64,000 nt of DNA from DATBLE01 sp963837265 (GTDB lineage: Bacteria; Actinomycetota; Thermoleophilia; Gaiellales; Gaiellaceae): the NCBI GenBank assembly GCA_963837265.1, contig CAWIMQ010000001.1, positions 558,001-622,000 on the forward strand. Direction: 5' to 3'. Each line of letters begins with the position of its first letter. The stretch's first letter is position 1. Positions 1 through 8,566 of this stretch are shown here, piece by piece. The notes below the pieces were generated by a model. That model was not told the origin of the DNA. It saw nothing but the letters and a program-made list of their open reading frames with translations, and searched no databases. Both the position numbers and the translations under genes were made by a program.

Positions 1-619
1 ACCCCATGAGGATCACGATTGTGCCTGTCGCTGGGCGGAGTAGTGGGAAGACGACCTTTCGAAAAGTTCGGACGACGCCAGCTCCGTCCACACGAGCCGC
101 CTCTTCGTAATCGATCGGGAGAGCACGAATGAAACTCGTATACATGAAGACCGTCAGTGGCATCATCAGTCCGAGATACAGACCTATCATCGAGACATAC
201 GCCCCCACCATGTGGATCCGGTTGACCGCTGCATAGGCCGGGATCACCGCTAGTTCGTACGGGAGGATGATGCCAACCACGAAGATGTAATACATGACCG
301 TTGAGAACTTCCGGCCGAGGCGCGCGATCGCGTACGCCGCCACCGAGCCGAAGAGGACGAGGAGTGCGACCGAGCCGAAGGTAATGACGATGCTGCTGAT
401 CACCGGATGGGTGAGCGGCGTCCCGTTGCCGTGCCACGCGTGCGAGTAGTTTCCCCATACGAGCTTGCTGGGCAGCCGCCACGGATGTCCAAAGGATTCG
501 AGGGTCGGCTTCAACGACGTGGTCACCATGAGGTAGAAGGGCACCCACCAGAGGATCGCCGCCAGAATGAGCACGGCCTCACGGATTCCTGTCTTCCACG
601 TGTATCTCGCGCGCGACAT
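1..619 (-). CDS. ABC sugar transporter permease, MalG type (partial, runs off left edge)
   Basis: Inner-membrane permease of a carbohydrate-type (CUT1) ABC importer. The gene is read leftward and leaves the window, so the C-terminus is missing. The ATG (617-619) overlaps the TGA of the preceding permease by one base (TGATG), showing translational coupling. The readable part has an N-terminal membrane segment (AVLILAAILWWVPFYLMV), more hydrophobic helices, and near the edge the EAA loop (EEAARVDGAGVVRTF) that docks on the ATPase. No ATPase gene is visible; it may lie beyond the edge or be shared. The substrate cannot be read from sequence, though the neighbours point to a sugar or sugar acid. 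Confidence 0.88.
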   Translation of the reverse strand, partial: MSRARYTWKTGIREAVLILAAILWWVPFYLMVTTSLKPTLESFGHPWRLPSKLVWGNYSHAWHGNGTPLTHPVISSIVITFGSVALLVLFGSVAAYAIARLGRKFSTVMYYIFVVGIILPYELAVIPAYAAVNRIHMVGAYVSMIGLYLGLMMPLTVFMYTSFIRALPIDYEEAARVDGAGVVRTFRKVVFPLLRPATGTIVILMG

Positions 620-1521
620 CAGAGTCGGTTCTCGCGAGCACGGAGAACGAGTAGCTGGCTGACCGCAACGACCATGACGACAACCGTCAGCATGAGGGCG
701 AGCGCGGCGCCGTAGCCGAAGCGGCCGAACGCAAACGTCTGCTTGTACACCTGGGTGGCGAGCGTCTCGGAGTCGTAGTACGGCCCCCCGTCCGTAACGG
801 CCAAGACCTGCGCGAACACCCGCAGACCGAGGGTCATCGTATACGTGAGCGCGATCGTGAAGGCCGGGGCGAGCAGGGGAAATGTCACGCGCCAGAAGCG
901 ATACACGGGCGACGCTCCGTCGACTACCGCCGCCTCCTCGATCTCCTCGGAAATGTTCTGGAGGCCTGCGAGGTACATCACCATCGTCAGACCGGAGAAC
1001 TGCCAGACAAGAACGACGAAGATCGTCCATAGCGCCCAGTTCGGATCGCCGATCCACGCGTGCTTGAGTGACCCGAGGTGGACGGCGTCGAGCACCGAGT
1101 TCAGCGGACCGTCGTACTGGAAGATGTACTGCCAGATGAACGACACCGCCAGAGGGCTCATTACAACCGGGGCGAAGAAGGCGACGCGGAGAGCATTCCG
1201 TGTTTTGATCGAGCGGTTCAGGGCGAGCGCGAGAAGAAGGCCGAGCACATTCGCGACCACGACGAAGCTGACGCCGAGCTCGAGCGTATGAACCAGCGCG
1301 CCGCGCGCCTTTTCGTCATCGAAGATCTGCCGGAAGTTGCCGAGGCCGATGAATTTCGCGCTGAAAGAGAATCCATTCCAGTTGGTGAACGCGTACCACG
1401 CGCCGGCGGCAACACTGATGTAGTGAAACGCGAACGCGAGGACTGCGGCAGGGATGACCCAGGTCCAGGGAATACGCCGGATCCGGAAGCGTCCGAGTGG
1501 ATTCGGTGTCGGGGCCTTCAC
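619..1521 (-). CDS. ABC sugar transporter permease, MalF type
   Basis: 300-residue inner-membrane permease, the partner of the downstream MalG-type subunit. It has about six hydrophobic segments and an EAA loop (EEIEEAAVVDGASPVYRFW) at about residues 190-210, ending in a short basic tail. The GTG at 1519-1521 is the only plausible start, because an in-frame TAG lies a few codons upstream and no ATG intervenes. No clear Shine-Dalgarno is seen. It lies between the binding-protein gene and the second permease, the usual CUT1 order, and is separated from the binding-protein gene by a strong hairpin. The substrate is unknown. Confidence 0.9.
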   Translation of the reverse strand: MKAPTPNPLGRFRIRRIPWTWVIPAAVLAFAFHYISVAAGAWYAFTNWNGFSFSAKFIGLGNFRQIFDDEKARGALVHTLELGVSFVVVANVLGLLLALALNRSIKTRNALRVAFFAPVVMSPLAVSFIWQYIFQYDGPLNSVLDAVHLGSLKHAWIGDPNWALWTIFVVLVWQFSGLTMVMYLAGLQNISEEIEEAAVVDGASPVYRFWRVTFPLLAPAFTIALTYTMTLGLRVFAQVLAVTDGGPYYDSETLATQVYKQTFAFGRFGYGAALALMLTVVVMVVAVSQLLVLRARENRL

Positions 1522-1570
1522 GCTCTTGTTCGCCGCCGCCTATTCTCTCTCTCGGAAGGAATCCAAGAGG

Positions 1571-1615
1571 GTAGAGGAAGCCGGCTTGGCGCTGGGCCAA
1601 GTCGGCTTCCTCTAC
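1571..1615 (-). terminator. Strong intergenic hairpin between binding-protein and permease genes
   Basis: Arms at 1571-1590 and 1596-1615 pair over 20 positions, with a single G/T pair and a 5-base loop. There is no T-run on either side. Between a binding-protein gene and its permeases, such a stem usually blocks 3' exonuclease decay or terminates part of the transcripts, giving more binding protein than permease. That role is inferred from maltose-type operons; the stem itself is plain in the sequence. Confidence 0.8.
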
Positions 1616-1630
1616 TGTCGAGTCGCTCGG

Positions 1631-2965
1631 CTACCCGGAGAGGTTCCAGTCGTCGTCCATCCGCTTCAGGACTTGGTCGATCGTCGTCGAGCCTGCGAGC
1701 AGGCCTGCGGCGCCCGACGTGAGATCGGCGTAGACCTGCCCGTTCGGCCACGGGACGAATGGAATCTGCACGGTCTTCCCGCCCTTGATCAGAGCACCCC
1801 AGCCGGTGTAGCGCGTCCAGGGCTTGCCATGCTTGTCCAGGATCTTGCCGGTCTTTGCCGCCTGGGACGCCTGGATGACGGACAGGTTGCCGATGACGTT
1901 CGGATAGATCCGCCCCTGTCCCTCCCGCCCCATGAACTTCACGAAGTCGAGAGCGGTCGCCAGGTTCGACGACTTCTTGTTGACGCCGACTGCGTTGCCA
2001 TAGCCGACGATGTAGCGTGTCTGCTTCGCATTTGGGCCCGGAACCGGGAAGACACCGATCGACATTCCGGGGTTCAGCGGCTGGATTGCACCGATCACGT
2101 TCGATACGCCCAGCCACGCCACCGCGTCGCCCTTTGCGACGAGCGCCTGGCTCGCAGCCAACGAGTATCCTGCCGCTCCCGGCTGGAAGCAGCCGTGGTT
2201 GTTCAGGTCCACCCAGGCCCGCAACGCGTTGCGCCAGCCCGGCGTCCCTGCGAACGTCGTCTTTCCTGCCAGGCGGTCCGCGTTCCAGTTCGGGTTCGGC
2301 CCGTACACGTAGTCCCCGGCCAAGGTCAGGATCTGCGTGCCGGAGACGAGACCGGTGATTGCGAACAGGTACTTGCCCTTGGCCTTCGCCTGATCGCACA
2401 TCTTCAGTACGTCTGCCCAGTTCTTCGGGAACTTGAGGCCAAGCTGGTTGAAGACCTGGATGTTGTAGACGCCGCCGAACGTGCTCACGTCCAGCGGAAA
2501 GGCGTAGGTCTTGTTGCCGATTCCCATCACGGGCTTCGCGTTTGCGGGCAGACGCTTGACGAACGGCAGCGCCGAGAGGTCAGCGAGGTAGCCCGCCTTG
2601 GCGAAGTTGATCAGCCCATGAGGGTTGCCGGTGCCCGGGGCACCGTACATCAGGTCCGGGCCCTGCCCGCCTCTGAATTGTGCCTGCAGGGCCGGCCCGT
2701 AGTCCTGGACGGGATAGCCCACGACGGTGATGTGCACATCCGGATGCGCCTTCGTGTAGTTCGCCGCGAGCGCCTGGAAGGCAGTGACCGTTGCCGTGGC
2801 CTGCGCAGCGAACTTGAGCTCGATAGCCGCCTTCTTCGACTTCTGCGCGGTTGCCACGCTTCCGCCGACAGCCAACGAGACAACAGCAAACAGTCCGACA
2901 ATGGCGAGAAGCGCGAATGTGCGGTGGCGGAACCTGCTTCGCCACTGCGCGGTCGTCGGTTCCAT
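1631..2965 (-). CDS. Extracellular solute-binding protein of ABC sugar importer
   Basis: 444-residue periplasmic or lipid-associated binding protein (family 1 type). The N-terminus has basic residues, a hydrophobic stretch (FALLAIVGLFAVVSLAV) and an ATA-Q cleavage site near residue 35. No lipobox Cys is present, so it looks secreted rather than a lipoprotein. The body has family features such as the early GGQGPDLMY segment and the later FVKFMGREGQ segment. The ATG at 2963-2965 was chosen because AAAGGG lies a short distance upstream; a longer frame to 3052 has no signal peptide at its front. It is the first gene of the importer operon, with a good promoter at 3040-3069. The ligand is unknown. 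Confidence 0.9.
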   Translation of the reverse strand: MEPTTAQWRSRFRHRTFALLAIVGLFAVVSLAVGGSVATAQKSKKAAIELKFAAQATATVTAFQALAANYTKAHPDVHITVVGYPVQDYGPALQAQFRGGQGPDLMYGAPGTGNPHGLINFAKAGYLADLSALPFVKRLPANAKPVMGIGNKTYAFPLDVSTFGGVYNIQVFNQLGLKFPKNWADVLKMCDQAKAKGKYLFAITGLVSGTQILTLAGDYVYGPNPNWNADRLAGKTTFAGTPGWRNALRAWVDLNNHGCFQPGAAGYSLAASQALVAKGDAVAWLGVSNVIGAIQPLNPGMSIGVFPVPGPNAKQTRYIVGYGNAVGVNKKSSNLATALDFVKFMGREGQGRIYPNVIGNLSVIQASQAAKTGKILDKHGKPWTRYTGWGALIKGGKTVQIPFVPWPNGQVYADLTSGAAGLLAGSTTIDQVLKRMDDDWNLSG

Positions 2966-3039
2966 CTGCACCACCCTTTCTGTGAAGTACAGCTTACGGA
3001 GACCGGAGCGCCCCCAGCAACTGTAAGCCCGACTGGAAG

Positions 3040-3069
3040 ATGATGCGACCATTGTCCGGCACCTGTCAA
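3040..3069 (-). promoter_or_regulatory. Sigma-70 type promoter for the ABC importer operon
   Basis: On the minus strand TTGACA (3064-3069) is followed by an 18-base spacer and CATCAT (3040-3045), about 75 bases before the binding-protein start. The -35 box is a perfect consensus; the -10 matches 4 of 6. It lies between the regulator stop and the importer, so the importer can be transcribed independently of the regulator. Confidence 0.55.
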
Positions 3070-3103
3070 GCGGCTATCCCGCCGTGGGACGGCGACCGGA
3101 GGC

Positions 3104-3868
3104 TCAGGGATGACCGCGCCGAACGGCGCGATCGAAAACATCTGGCTGGGCGAGAACGCTGGGAGCGGGAACGTGGACGATCGTCGTGACCGCGCGCGAC
3201 TCCTGTTCGAGCGGGTTCACGTAGCGGTGAGGAAGACTGGAGTCGAACGCAATGCTGTCGCCGGGGTCGAGAACGTAGCGTTCGAAACCGACTTGAATCT
3301 CGAAGCGTCCGGATAGGACCAGGACCATCTCGAAACCGGGGTGCGGGTAGAGATGCTCGCTCGACTGGGCACCGGGCTCGTAGACGAGCTCGAGGAAGTC
3401 GAAGTCTTGCATCGGCCCCGGTGTGAGCCGCTCCCAGCGGATCCCACCGTGGATGCTCATCGTCGCTCTCTCGTCCTGTGGCACGAGAAAGCGGTGATCT
3501 GGTGCGGAATGAGCTCTGGAGTACGGCGTCGCTGCCTCGGCACTGACGGTCGCCTGCAGATCAGGGCCGTCCTCGAAGAACGTGTCGACCGTTGCCCCGA
3601 GCACGCCAGCGAGCGCGAAGAGGGTCTCGACCGAGGGGAGACTCTGCCCGCGCTCAATCTGACTGATCATGCTCGGCGAGACCCCGATCGCCCTGGCGAG
3701 CGAGGACATCGACATGCCCAGTTCCTGCCGCCGCGCGGCTAGGCGCTCGCGCACAACCGCATAGCCGCTAGCTGTGGTCAAACCGACCTCCGCCGGCTGC
3801 TGCACACGGTCCCTGGCGACGGGTCGTGAGGTCTCGCGCTTTCGACTGTTCGGTAGTTGACTCGCCAC
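3104..3868 (-). CDS. Xre-family transcriptional regulator with C-terminal cupin
   Basis: 254 residues. A helix-turn-helix of the Xre class spans about 38-95 (LARAIGVSPSMISQIERG is the recognition region) and a cupin sensor domain about 160-235 (HPGFEMVLVLSGRFEIQ, then DPGDSIAFDSSLPHRYVNP). Such proteins bind DNA as dimers and sense a small ligand in the cupin. It starts at GTG 3866-3868 with AGGAC upstream. It lies between the importer operon and the divergent catabolic operon, so it probably controls one or both. The first 35 residues are low complexity, and a later TTG start is possible. Confidence 0.88.
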   Translation of the reverse strand: MASQLPNSRKRETSRPVARDRVQQPAEVGLTTASGYAVVRERLAARRQELGMSMSSLARAIGVSPSMISQIERGQSLPSVETLFALAGVLGATVDTFFEDGPDLQATVSAEAATPYSRAHSAPDHRFLVPQDERATMSIHGGIRWERLTPGPMQDFDFLELVYEPGAQSSEHLYPHPGFEMVLVLSGRFEIQVGFERYVLDPGDSIAFDSSLPHRYVNPLEQESRAVTTIVHVPAPSVLAQPDVFDRAVRRGHP

Positions 3869-3930
3869 GGTTTCGCGTCCTCACACGGACGATACGTCGC
3901 GGACTGGACAGGTGCGTCACTATTAGCGTA

Positions 3931-3951
3931 GCTTCACAAGCAAGTTGAAGC
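3931..3951. promoter_or_regulatory. Candidate operator, divergent regulator/catabolic operon
   Basis: Inverted repeat GCTTCA (3931-3936) and TGAAGC (3946-3951) with a 9-base spacer, in the 139-base divergent gap between the Xre-cupin gene and the M24 gene. It is the clearest dyad there and a likely regulator site. No strong -35/-10 pair was recognised nearby. Confidence 0.4.
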
Positions 3952-4007
3952 ACCACTTCGAGCCACGCGCACAGCGGGCACCAGAAAACGAAAGGGGATC
4001 CAAGGCG

Positions 4008-5316
4008 ATGGCAACAACCGAACTCCCGCAGCACGAGCTCACCCCCACCGGAAAGCGGCTCGACCTGACGTTCCTGCAGAAGCCGCATGAGCATGACCCA
4101 CGCCGCGCTTACAGCACGACCGGAACCGACTGGCAGGGCCGGGTTGACTTCGAACGGATGCGCCGCGACCGTCTCGCCCGGGCCCGAATGATGATGGAGA
4201 AGCACGATCTCGGCGCGCTCGTTTGCTTCGTCGGCGAGAACGTCCGCTACATCACGAGCGTCTTCCAAGGCAACTGGAAGAACAACATCTTCATCCGGTA
4301 CTGCGTCCTCCCCCGGGACGGAGCGCCGGTCTTGTTCGAGACAGCAGGATCGGATCTCGAGTGCGCCAAGATCGATGCGCCCTGGCTCGAAGGGAACATC
4401 CGCCCGGCCATCACGTGGAAGTGGTCCGAGACGGCCGAAGAGATGATGGCCGACCGGATGGCTCAGTCGATCGTCCGGGTGCTGCGCGAAACCGGCGTCG
4501 AGAACGAACGCATCGGGATCGATATCGCCGATCCATCGGCCTACGCCGCCTTCGGCCGCGCCGGCCTGAACCTGGTCAGCGCCTGGCCGGCGATGTCCGG
4601 CGCACGTGTCGTGAAGACGCCGGACGAGCTCGAGTGCCTGAAGATCTCGTCGGCGATCGGCGACACGTCATTCTGGAAGATCGAGCACGAGTGGCTGAAG
4701 CCTGGCGTCCGTGAGAGCTACATCACGGCCAAGGTCAACGAGTATTTCTACGAGCAGGGGTTCGACTTCGTCTACGACATCATCGTCGCCTCAGGTGGCA
4801 ACACAAGCCCCTACCGGCGCTGGCACACCGACAAGGTGATCCGTGAGGGCGACCTCGTGATCGTTGACCAGAACGCCGTCGGTCCCGGGCGGGTACTTCG
4901 TCGACTTCGTTCGCTGCTTCAAGGTCGGCGGGCGGTGGACGCCCAAAGAGAAGGATCTCTACAAGGAGTGCTACGAGTCGATGTACGCGGCGATCGGGGA
5001 AATGAAGGCGGGCAACACAACCGCCGACGTGGCGGCGAAGCTGCCCACGTATGCCGACGACGAGTTCGGGACGGTGACGCTTCAGCAGTTCGCGCACTCG
5101 ATCGGACTGTCGCTCTACGAGGGCATGTGGATCTCTCGCGCCTACTCGCTCGAATACCCAGTCGAGCTCCAGGAGAACATGTACTTCGCGGCCGAGACGT
5201 TCGCCGGGCATCCCGGACTGGAGCAGACGGTGCGCCTGGAGGAGAACCTGCTCGTCACCAAGGACGGACCCGTTGTCTTCACGAAGCATCCGTTCGTTGA
5301 GGAGGCGCTCTCCTGA
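4008..5316 (+). pseudogene. M24 family metallopeptidase/amidohydrolase, broken by a +1 frameshift
   Basis: Creatinase/Xaa-Pro-aminopeptidase fold protein of about 435 residues. ATG 4008 follows AAAGGGG by 8 bases. The reading frame is sound up to VDQNAVGP near 4886, where an extra G in a GGG run shifts the frame; removing one base restores GGYFVDFVR and an uninterrupted C-terminal half ending at 5316. Across the shift all five metal ligands of the family are present: Asp in VIVDQNA, Asp in YFVDF, His in FAHSIGL, Glu in FAAETF and Glu in RLEENLL. The protein would thus be active if the shift is a sequence error. Members cleave proline peptides, creatine or ectoine-type amides; the dehydrogenase neighbours favour a small amide. 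It heads the operon. Confidence 0.8.
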
Positions 5317-6299
5317 TGCCGAGAGCCCTCGTCACCGACCACGTCTTCGACGACCTCACGCCGACTCGGGCAAACCTCCTTCCCCTCGGCGTCGAGGTCG
5401 TCGAAGCTCCCGACACAGACGAGGAAACGCTCGCCGAGCTTGCTGGCGACGCGGTCGCGCTCATCGTCTGCTACGCACCCATCCCGAAGACGGTGATTCG
5501 GGCAGCCGCCACGGGCGGCTGCAAGATCATCGCTCGCACCGGGATCGGTGTGGACAACATCGACATCGAGGAAGCAACAAGTCTGGGCATCCAGGTCACG
5601 AACGTGCCCGACTACTGCCTCGACGAGGTGGCAGACCACACAATCGCGCTGCTCCTCGCTGCCTTTCGGAAGGTGATCGATGCCCACCGTGTCGTCTCGG
5701 AAGGGGGCTGGACGGCACCACAGGAGGTGCACCGGCTCGCTGGTCGCCGGCTGGCGGTCATCGGCGTTGGCGCGATTGGCGAGCGCGTGGCTGCACGGGC
5801 GCGAGCCTTTGACTTCGACGTCCTGGGTTACGACCCGTTCCGGTCGGACTGGGCGGGAAGCGCAGCGCGACCCGTCGGCTCGATGGCGGAAGCGGTTGTC
5901 GAGGCGGACGCTATCTCACTTCACGCTCCGTTGACCGAAGAGACGCATCACCTCGTCGATCACGAGTTCCTCGGCGCGCTTCGACGCCGCCCCGTACTCA
6001 TAAACACGGGACGCGGAGGGCTGGTCGATCTCGACGCGGTCGTCGCCGCCCTCGACGCCGGCGTGCTTGAGGCTGCGTGCCTGGACGTGACCGATCCTGA
6101 GCCCCCGCCCGCCGATCATCGGATCAGGACGCATCCTCGGGCGCTCGTCACACCGCACATGGCCTTCTTCTCGATCGAGGCACAGCAGGAACTGCAACGG
6201 CGTGCCGCGGAGGAGGTCGAGCGGGCCATCAGCGGCGTTGCCCCGCGCTCGCCGGTGAACACGATCTCGGCGCTCGCCGGATCGCGGGGTAGCTCGTGA
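5316..6299 (+). CDS. D-isomer-specific 2-hydroxyacid dehydrogenase
   Basis: 327 residues, NAD(P)-dependent, oxidising a D-2-hydroxyacid or reducing a 2-ketoacid in the cytoplasm. The Rossmann motif GVGAIGERVA is near residue 150. The catalytic Arg lies in NTGRGGLVD (about 231), the Glu in DVTDPEPPP (about 261) and the His in TPHMAFFS (about 281). It resembles the phosphoglycerate dehydrogenase-like branch but lacks the C-terminal ACT/ASB domains. ATG 5316 shares its A with the upstream TGA, so translation is coupled to the M24 gene. It is probably one redox step of the catabolic route. Confidence 0.9.
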   Translation: MPRALVTDHVFDDLTPTRANLLPLGVEVVEAPDTDEETLAELAGDAVALIVCYAPIPKTVIRAAATGGCKIIARTGIGVDNIDIEEATSLGIQVTNVPDYCLDEVADHTIALLLAAFRKVIDAHRVVSEGGWTAPQEVHRLAGRRLAVIGVGAIGERVAARARAFDFDVLGYDPFRSDWAGSAARPVGSMAEAVVEADAISLHAPLTEETHHLVDHEFLGALRRRPVLINTGRGGLVDLDAVVAALDAGVLEAACLDVTDPEPPPADHRIRTHPRALVTPHMAFFSIEAQQELQRRAAEEVERAISGVAPRSPVNTISALAGSRGSS

Positions 6300-6317
6300 C
6301 AGCATCGGTGCCCTGAG

Positions 6318-7301
6318 ATGCGTGCCGCGGTTCTGCGCTCGTTCGGCGTGCCGCTCGTGGTCGAGGAGGTGTCCGATCCACAGCCGGAGAGCGACGAGGT
6401 GCTCGTGCGGGTCAGGGCAGCCGGACTGTGCGGAACCGATGTGAAGATCGTTTCTGGGGTCCTCTCCGATGTCGCCACTCCGTTGATTCCGGGACACGAG
6501 ATCGCCGGCGAGGTTGTCGACGGCCCCGGCGGGCGGGTCGCTTGCTACCACTACGACCCCTGCGGAGAGTGCCGATTCTGCAAAGCCGGAGACCACAGTC
6601 TCTGCCCGAACTCACGGCAGCTCGGATTCCATCGCGACGGTGGCCTTGCCGAACTCGTCAAGGTCCGGCGCCGCAACCTCGTCCAGTTCGGCGACGGGCT
6701 GCCCTTCGAACTCGCAGCCGTCGCGATGGACTCTGTCGTCTCCCCGTGGCACGCGCTCCACCACCGAGCTCAGCTGCGGGAGGACGAGACCCTCGTTATC
6801 ACCGGGGCAGGCGGGCTCGGCCTGAACGGAATTGCGATTGCCAGGGCGGCAGGGGCACGAGTAGCCGCGCTCGATCCGTCGCCGGCGCATCGGGAGGCGG
6901 CGCTGAGGGCCGGCGCCGAGCTGGCGGTCGCCAGTGGCGAGTCCGGGGCGATCCGCGAGTGGGCGGATGGTGGCACGGACGTCGCGCTCGAGGCGTCGGG
7001 TCAGCGGGCGGGCTTCGACGACGCCGTGGCCTCGCTCCGGCCAGGAGGCCGAATCGTCTGCTGCGGCTACTCTCCGGGGACCGAGTACGGCCTCGACAGC
7101 AGGCGTCTGGCAGGGGAAGAGATCACCGTGTTCGGCTCGCGGGCGGGAACCCGCGACGACGCGGTGTCAGCGCTGGCGGCTGTCGAGCGAGGCGACGTCT
7201 CCCCGCAGATTGCAGCGCGGTTCGCACTCGAGGACGTCAACGAGGCTCTCGATCTGCTTGCCGCCGGCGATGTCATCGGAAGGCTCGTCATCGAACTCTG
7301 A
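6318..7301 (+). CDS. Zinc-dependent alcohol dehydrogenase (MDR family)
   Basis: 327 residues. The N-terminal GroES-like domain has the catalytic-zinc region (GLCGTDVK, then GHEIAGEV) and the structural-zinc lobe with four cysteines (CGECRFCKAGDHSLC). The nucleotide fold has GAGGLGLNGIAIARAAGA. The family oxidises sugar alcohols, threonine or related secondary alcohols with NAD(P)+. The ATG sits 19 bases after the 2-hydroxyacid dehydrogenase stop with no strong Shine-Dalgarno. The specific alcohol is unknown; the operon suggests a polyol or hydroxyacid intermediate. Confidence 0.9.
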   Translation: MRAAVLRSFGVPLVVEEVSDPQPESDEVLVRVRAAGLCGTDVKIVSGVLSDVATPLIPGHEIAGEVVDGPGGRVACYHYDPCGECRFCKAGDHSLCPNSRQLGFHRDGGLAELVKVRRRNLVQFGDGLPFELAAVAMDSVVSPWHALHHRAQLREDETLVITGAGGLGLNGIAIARAAGARVAALDPSPAHREAALRAGAELAVASGESGAIREWADGGTDVALEASGQRAGFDDAVASLRPGGRIVCCGYSPGTEYGLDSRRLAGEEITVFGSRAGTRDDAVSALAAVERGDVSPQIAARFALEDVNEALDLLAAGDVIGRLVIEL

Positions 7302-7319
7302 CTCCGGAAGGAGGACACC

Positions 7320-8558
7320 ATGCAGAACCAACCGTGGAAGACGAATGACTACTTCGTGAGCCCGTGGAACTACCAACCTGAGGTGACCGAGGGCTACACA
7401 CCGCCGGCGCGCGTGGCCGTCCACGACGTCACGCTCCGCGACGGCGAGCAACAAGCGGGTGTCGTCTTCAGACCGGACGACAAGCGCCGGATCGCTGAGG
7501 CGCTTGCCGAGGCCGGTGTAGACCGGATCGAGGCGGGTCTCCCGGCGGTCTCGCCCGCCGACATGAAGGCCGTCACGGAGATCGCAGCCGCCGGGCTGCC
7601 CTCACGAGTTTTCGCGTTCTCGCGCTGCATGGTCTCAGACGTACAGCTGGCGCTCGAGGCCGGAGTCGAGGGGATCGTCATGGAGGTACCCTCGTCGCGG
7701 CACATCATCGAACTCGCCTACCAATGGCCCTACGAGAGGGCGATCGAGGCGACGGTGGAGTCGACCCGGTACGCGCACGAACACGGCCTCGAGGTTGTCT
7801 TCTTCCCGATCGACTCGACCCGTGCGGACATCACCGAGTTCCTCGACCTGATCGAGACGATCGAGCGCGACGGCCACATGGACGGCCTCGTCCTCGTCGA
7901 CACCTTCGGTGTCCTCAGCCCGCCGGCGACGTCGTACATGGTCCAGAAGGTCAAGGAACGGATTACGAAGCCGCTCGAGACACACTTCCACATGGACTTC
8001 GGGCTCGGCATCGCGAACACGCTGGCCGCGGTCTCCCAGGGAGTCGGAACCGTGCAGGTATCGGTAACCGGGATCGGGGAGCGCTCCGGCAACGTCCCGC
8101 TCGAAGATGCCCTGCTCGCCCTGAAGTTGCTCTACGGCATCGACAGCGGAATCGACTTCTCGAAGCTATATCCGCTCTCGCGGCTCGTCCGTGAGCTCGC
8201 CGCCGTCCCCGTTCCGCCGAACCGGGGCATCGTTGGAGACCGCATCTTCCACGTCGAGTCCGGGATCATCACCACCTGGGTCAAGAACGTCGGTCAGGAA
8301 CATCTCACCGAGGCATTCCCGTTCCGGCCAGAATTCGTCGGGCAGACCGGCCCCGACATCGTGCTGGGCAAAGGCAGCGGGCTTGACTCCGTCCATATCT
8401 GGCTCGACCGGCTCGGCCTGCCACCGGCGAACGAGGACGAGGCCATGGCGATCCTTCAGGAGGTCAAGAGCCTCTCGCTCGCCAAGAAGGGCTTGCTCAC
8501 CGAGGACGAGTTCCGACGTGTCGCGACGCCCGTAGTGACCGCGAAGTCCCCGGCGTGA
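7320..8558 (+). CDS. HMGL-like pyruvate carboxyltransferase (LeuA/NifV-type TIM barrel)
   Basis: 412 residues. The catalytic opening motif HDVTLRDGEQQAG is at about 35-48, the metal-site HFHMDFGLG at about 220, and a GIGERSGNVPLEDAL segment follows, as in isopropylmalate, homocitrate and citramalate synthases. The N-terminal 35 residues and the C-terminus differ from LeuA (a separate leuA is at 39.3 kb) and there is no LeuA regulatory domain. A catabolic aldol or retro-aldol (lyase) role is as likely as a synthase here. The ATG follows a clear AAGGAGG. Confidence 0.85.
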   Translation: MQNQPWKTNDYFVSPWNYQPEVTEGYTPPARVAVHDVTLRDGEQQAGVVFRPDDKRRIAEALAEAGVDRIEAGLPAVSPADMKAVTEIAAAGLPSRVFAFSRCMVSDVQLALEAGVEGIVMEVPSSRHIIELAYQWPYERAIEATVESTRYAHEHGLEVVFFPIDSTRADITEFLDLIETIERDGHMDGLVLVDTFGVLSPPATSYMVQKVKERITKPLETHFHMDFGLGIANTLAAVSQGVGTVQVSVTGIGERSGNVPLEDALLALKLLYGIDSGIDFSKLYPLSRLVRELAAVPVPPNRGIVGDRIFHVESGIITTWVKNVGQEHLTEAFPFRPEFVGQTGPDIVLGKGSGLDSVHIWLDRLGLPPANEDEAMAILQEVKSLSLAKKGLLTEDEFRRVATPVVTAKSPA

Positions 8559-8566
8559 AGGACGAG

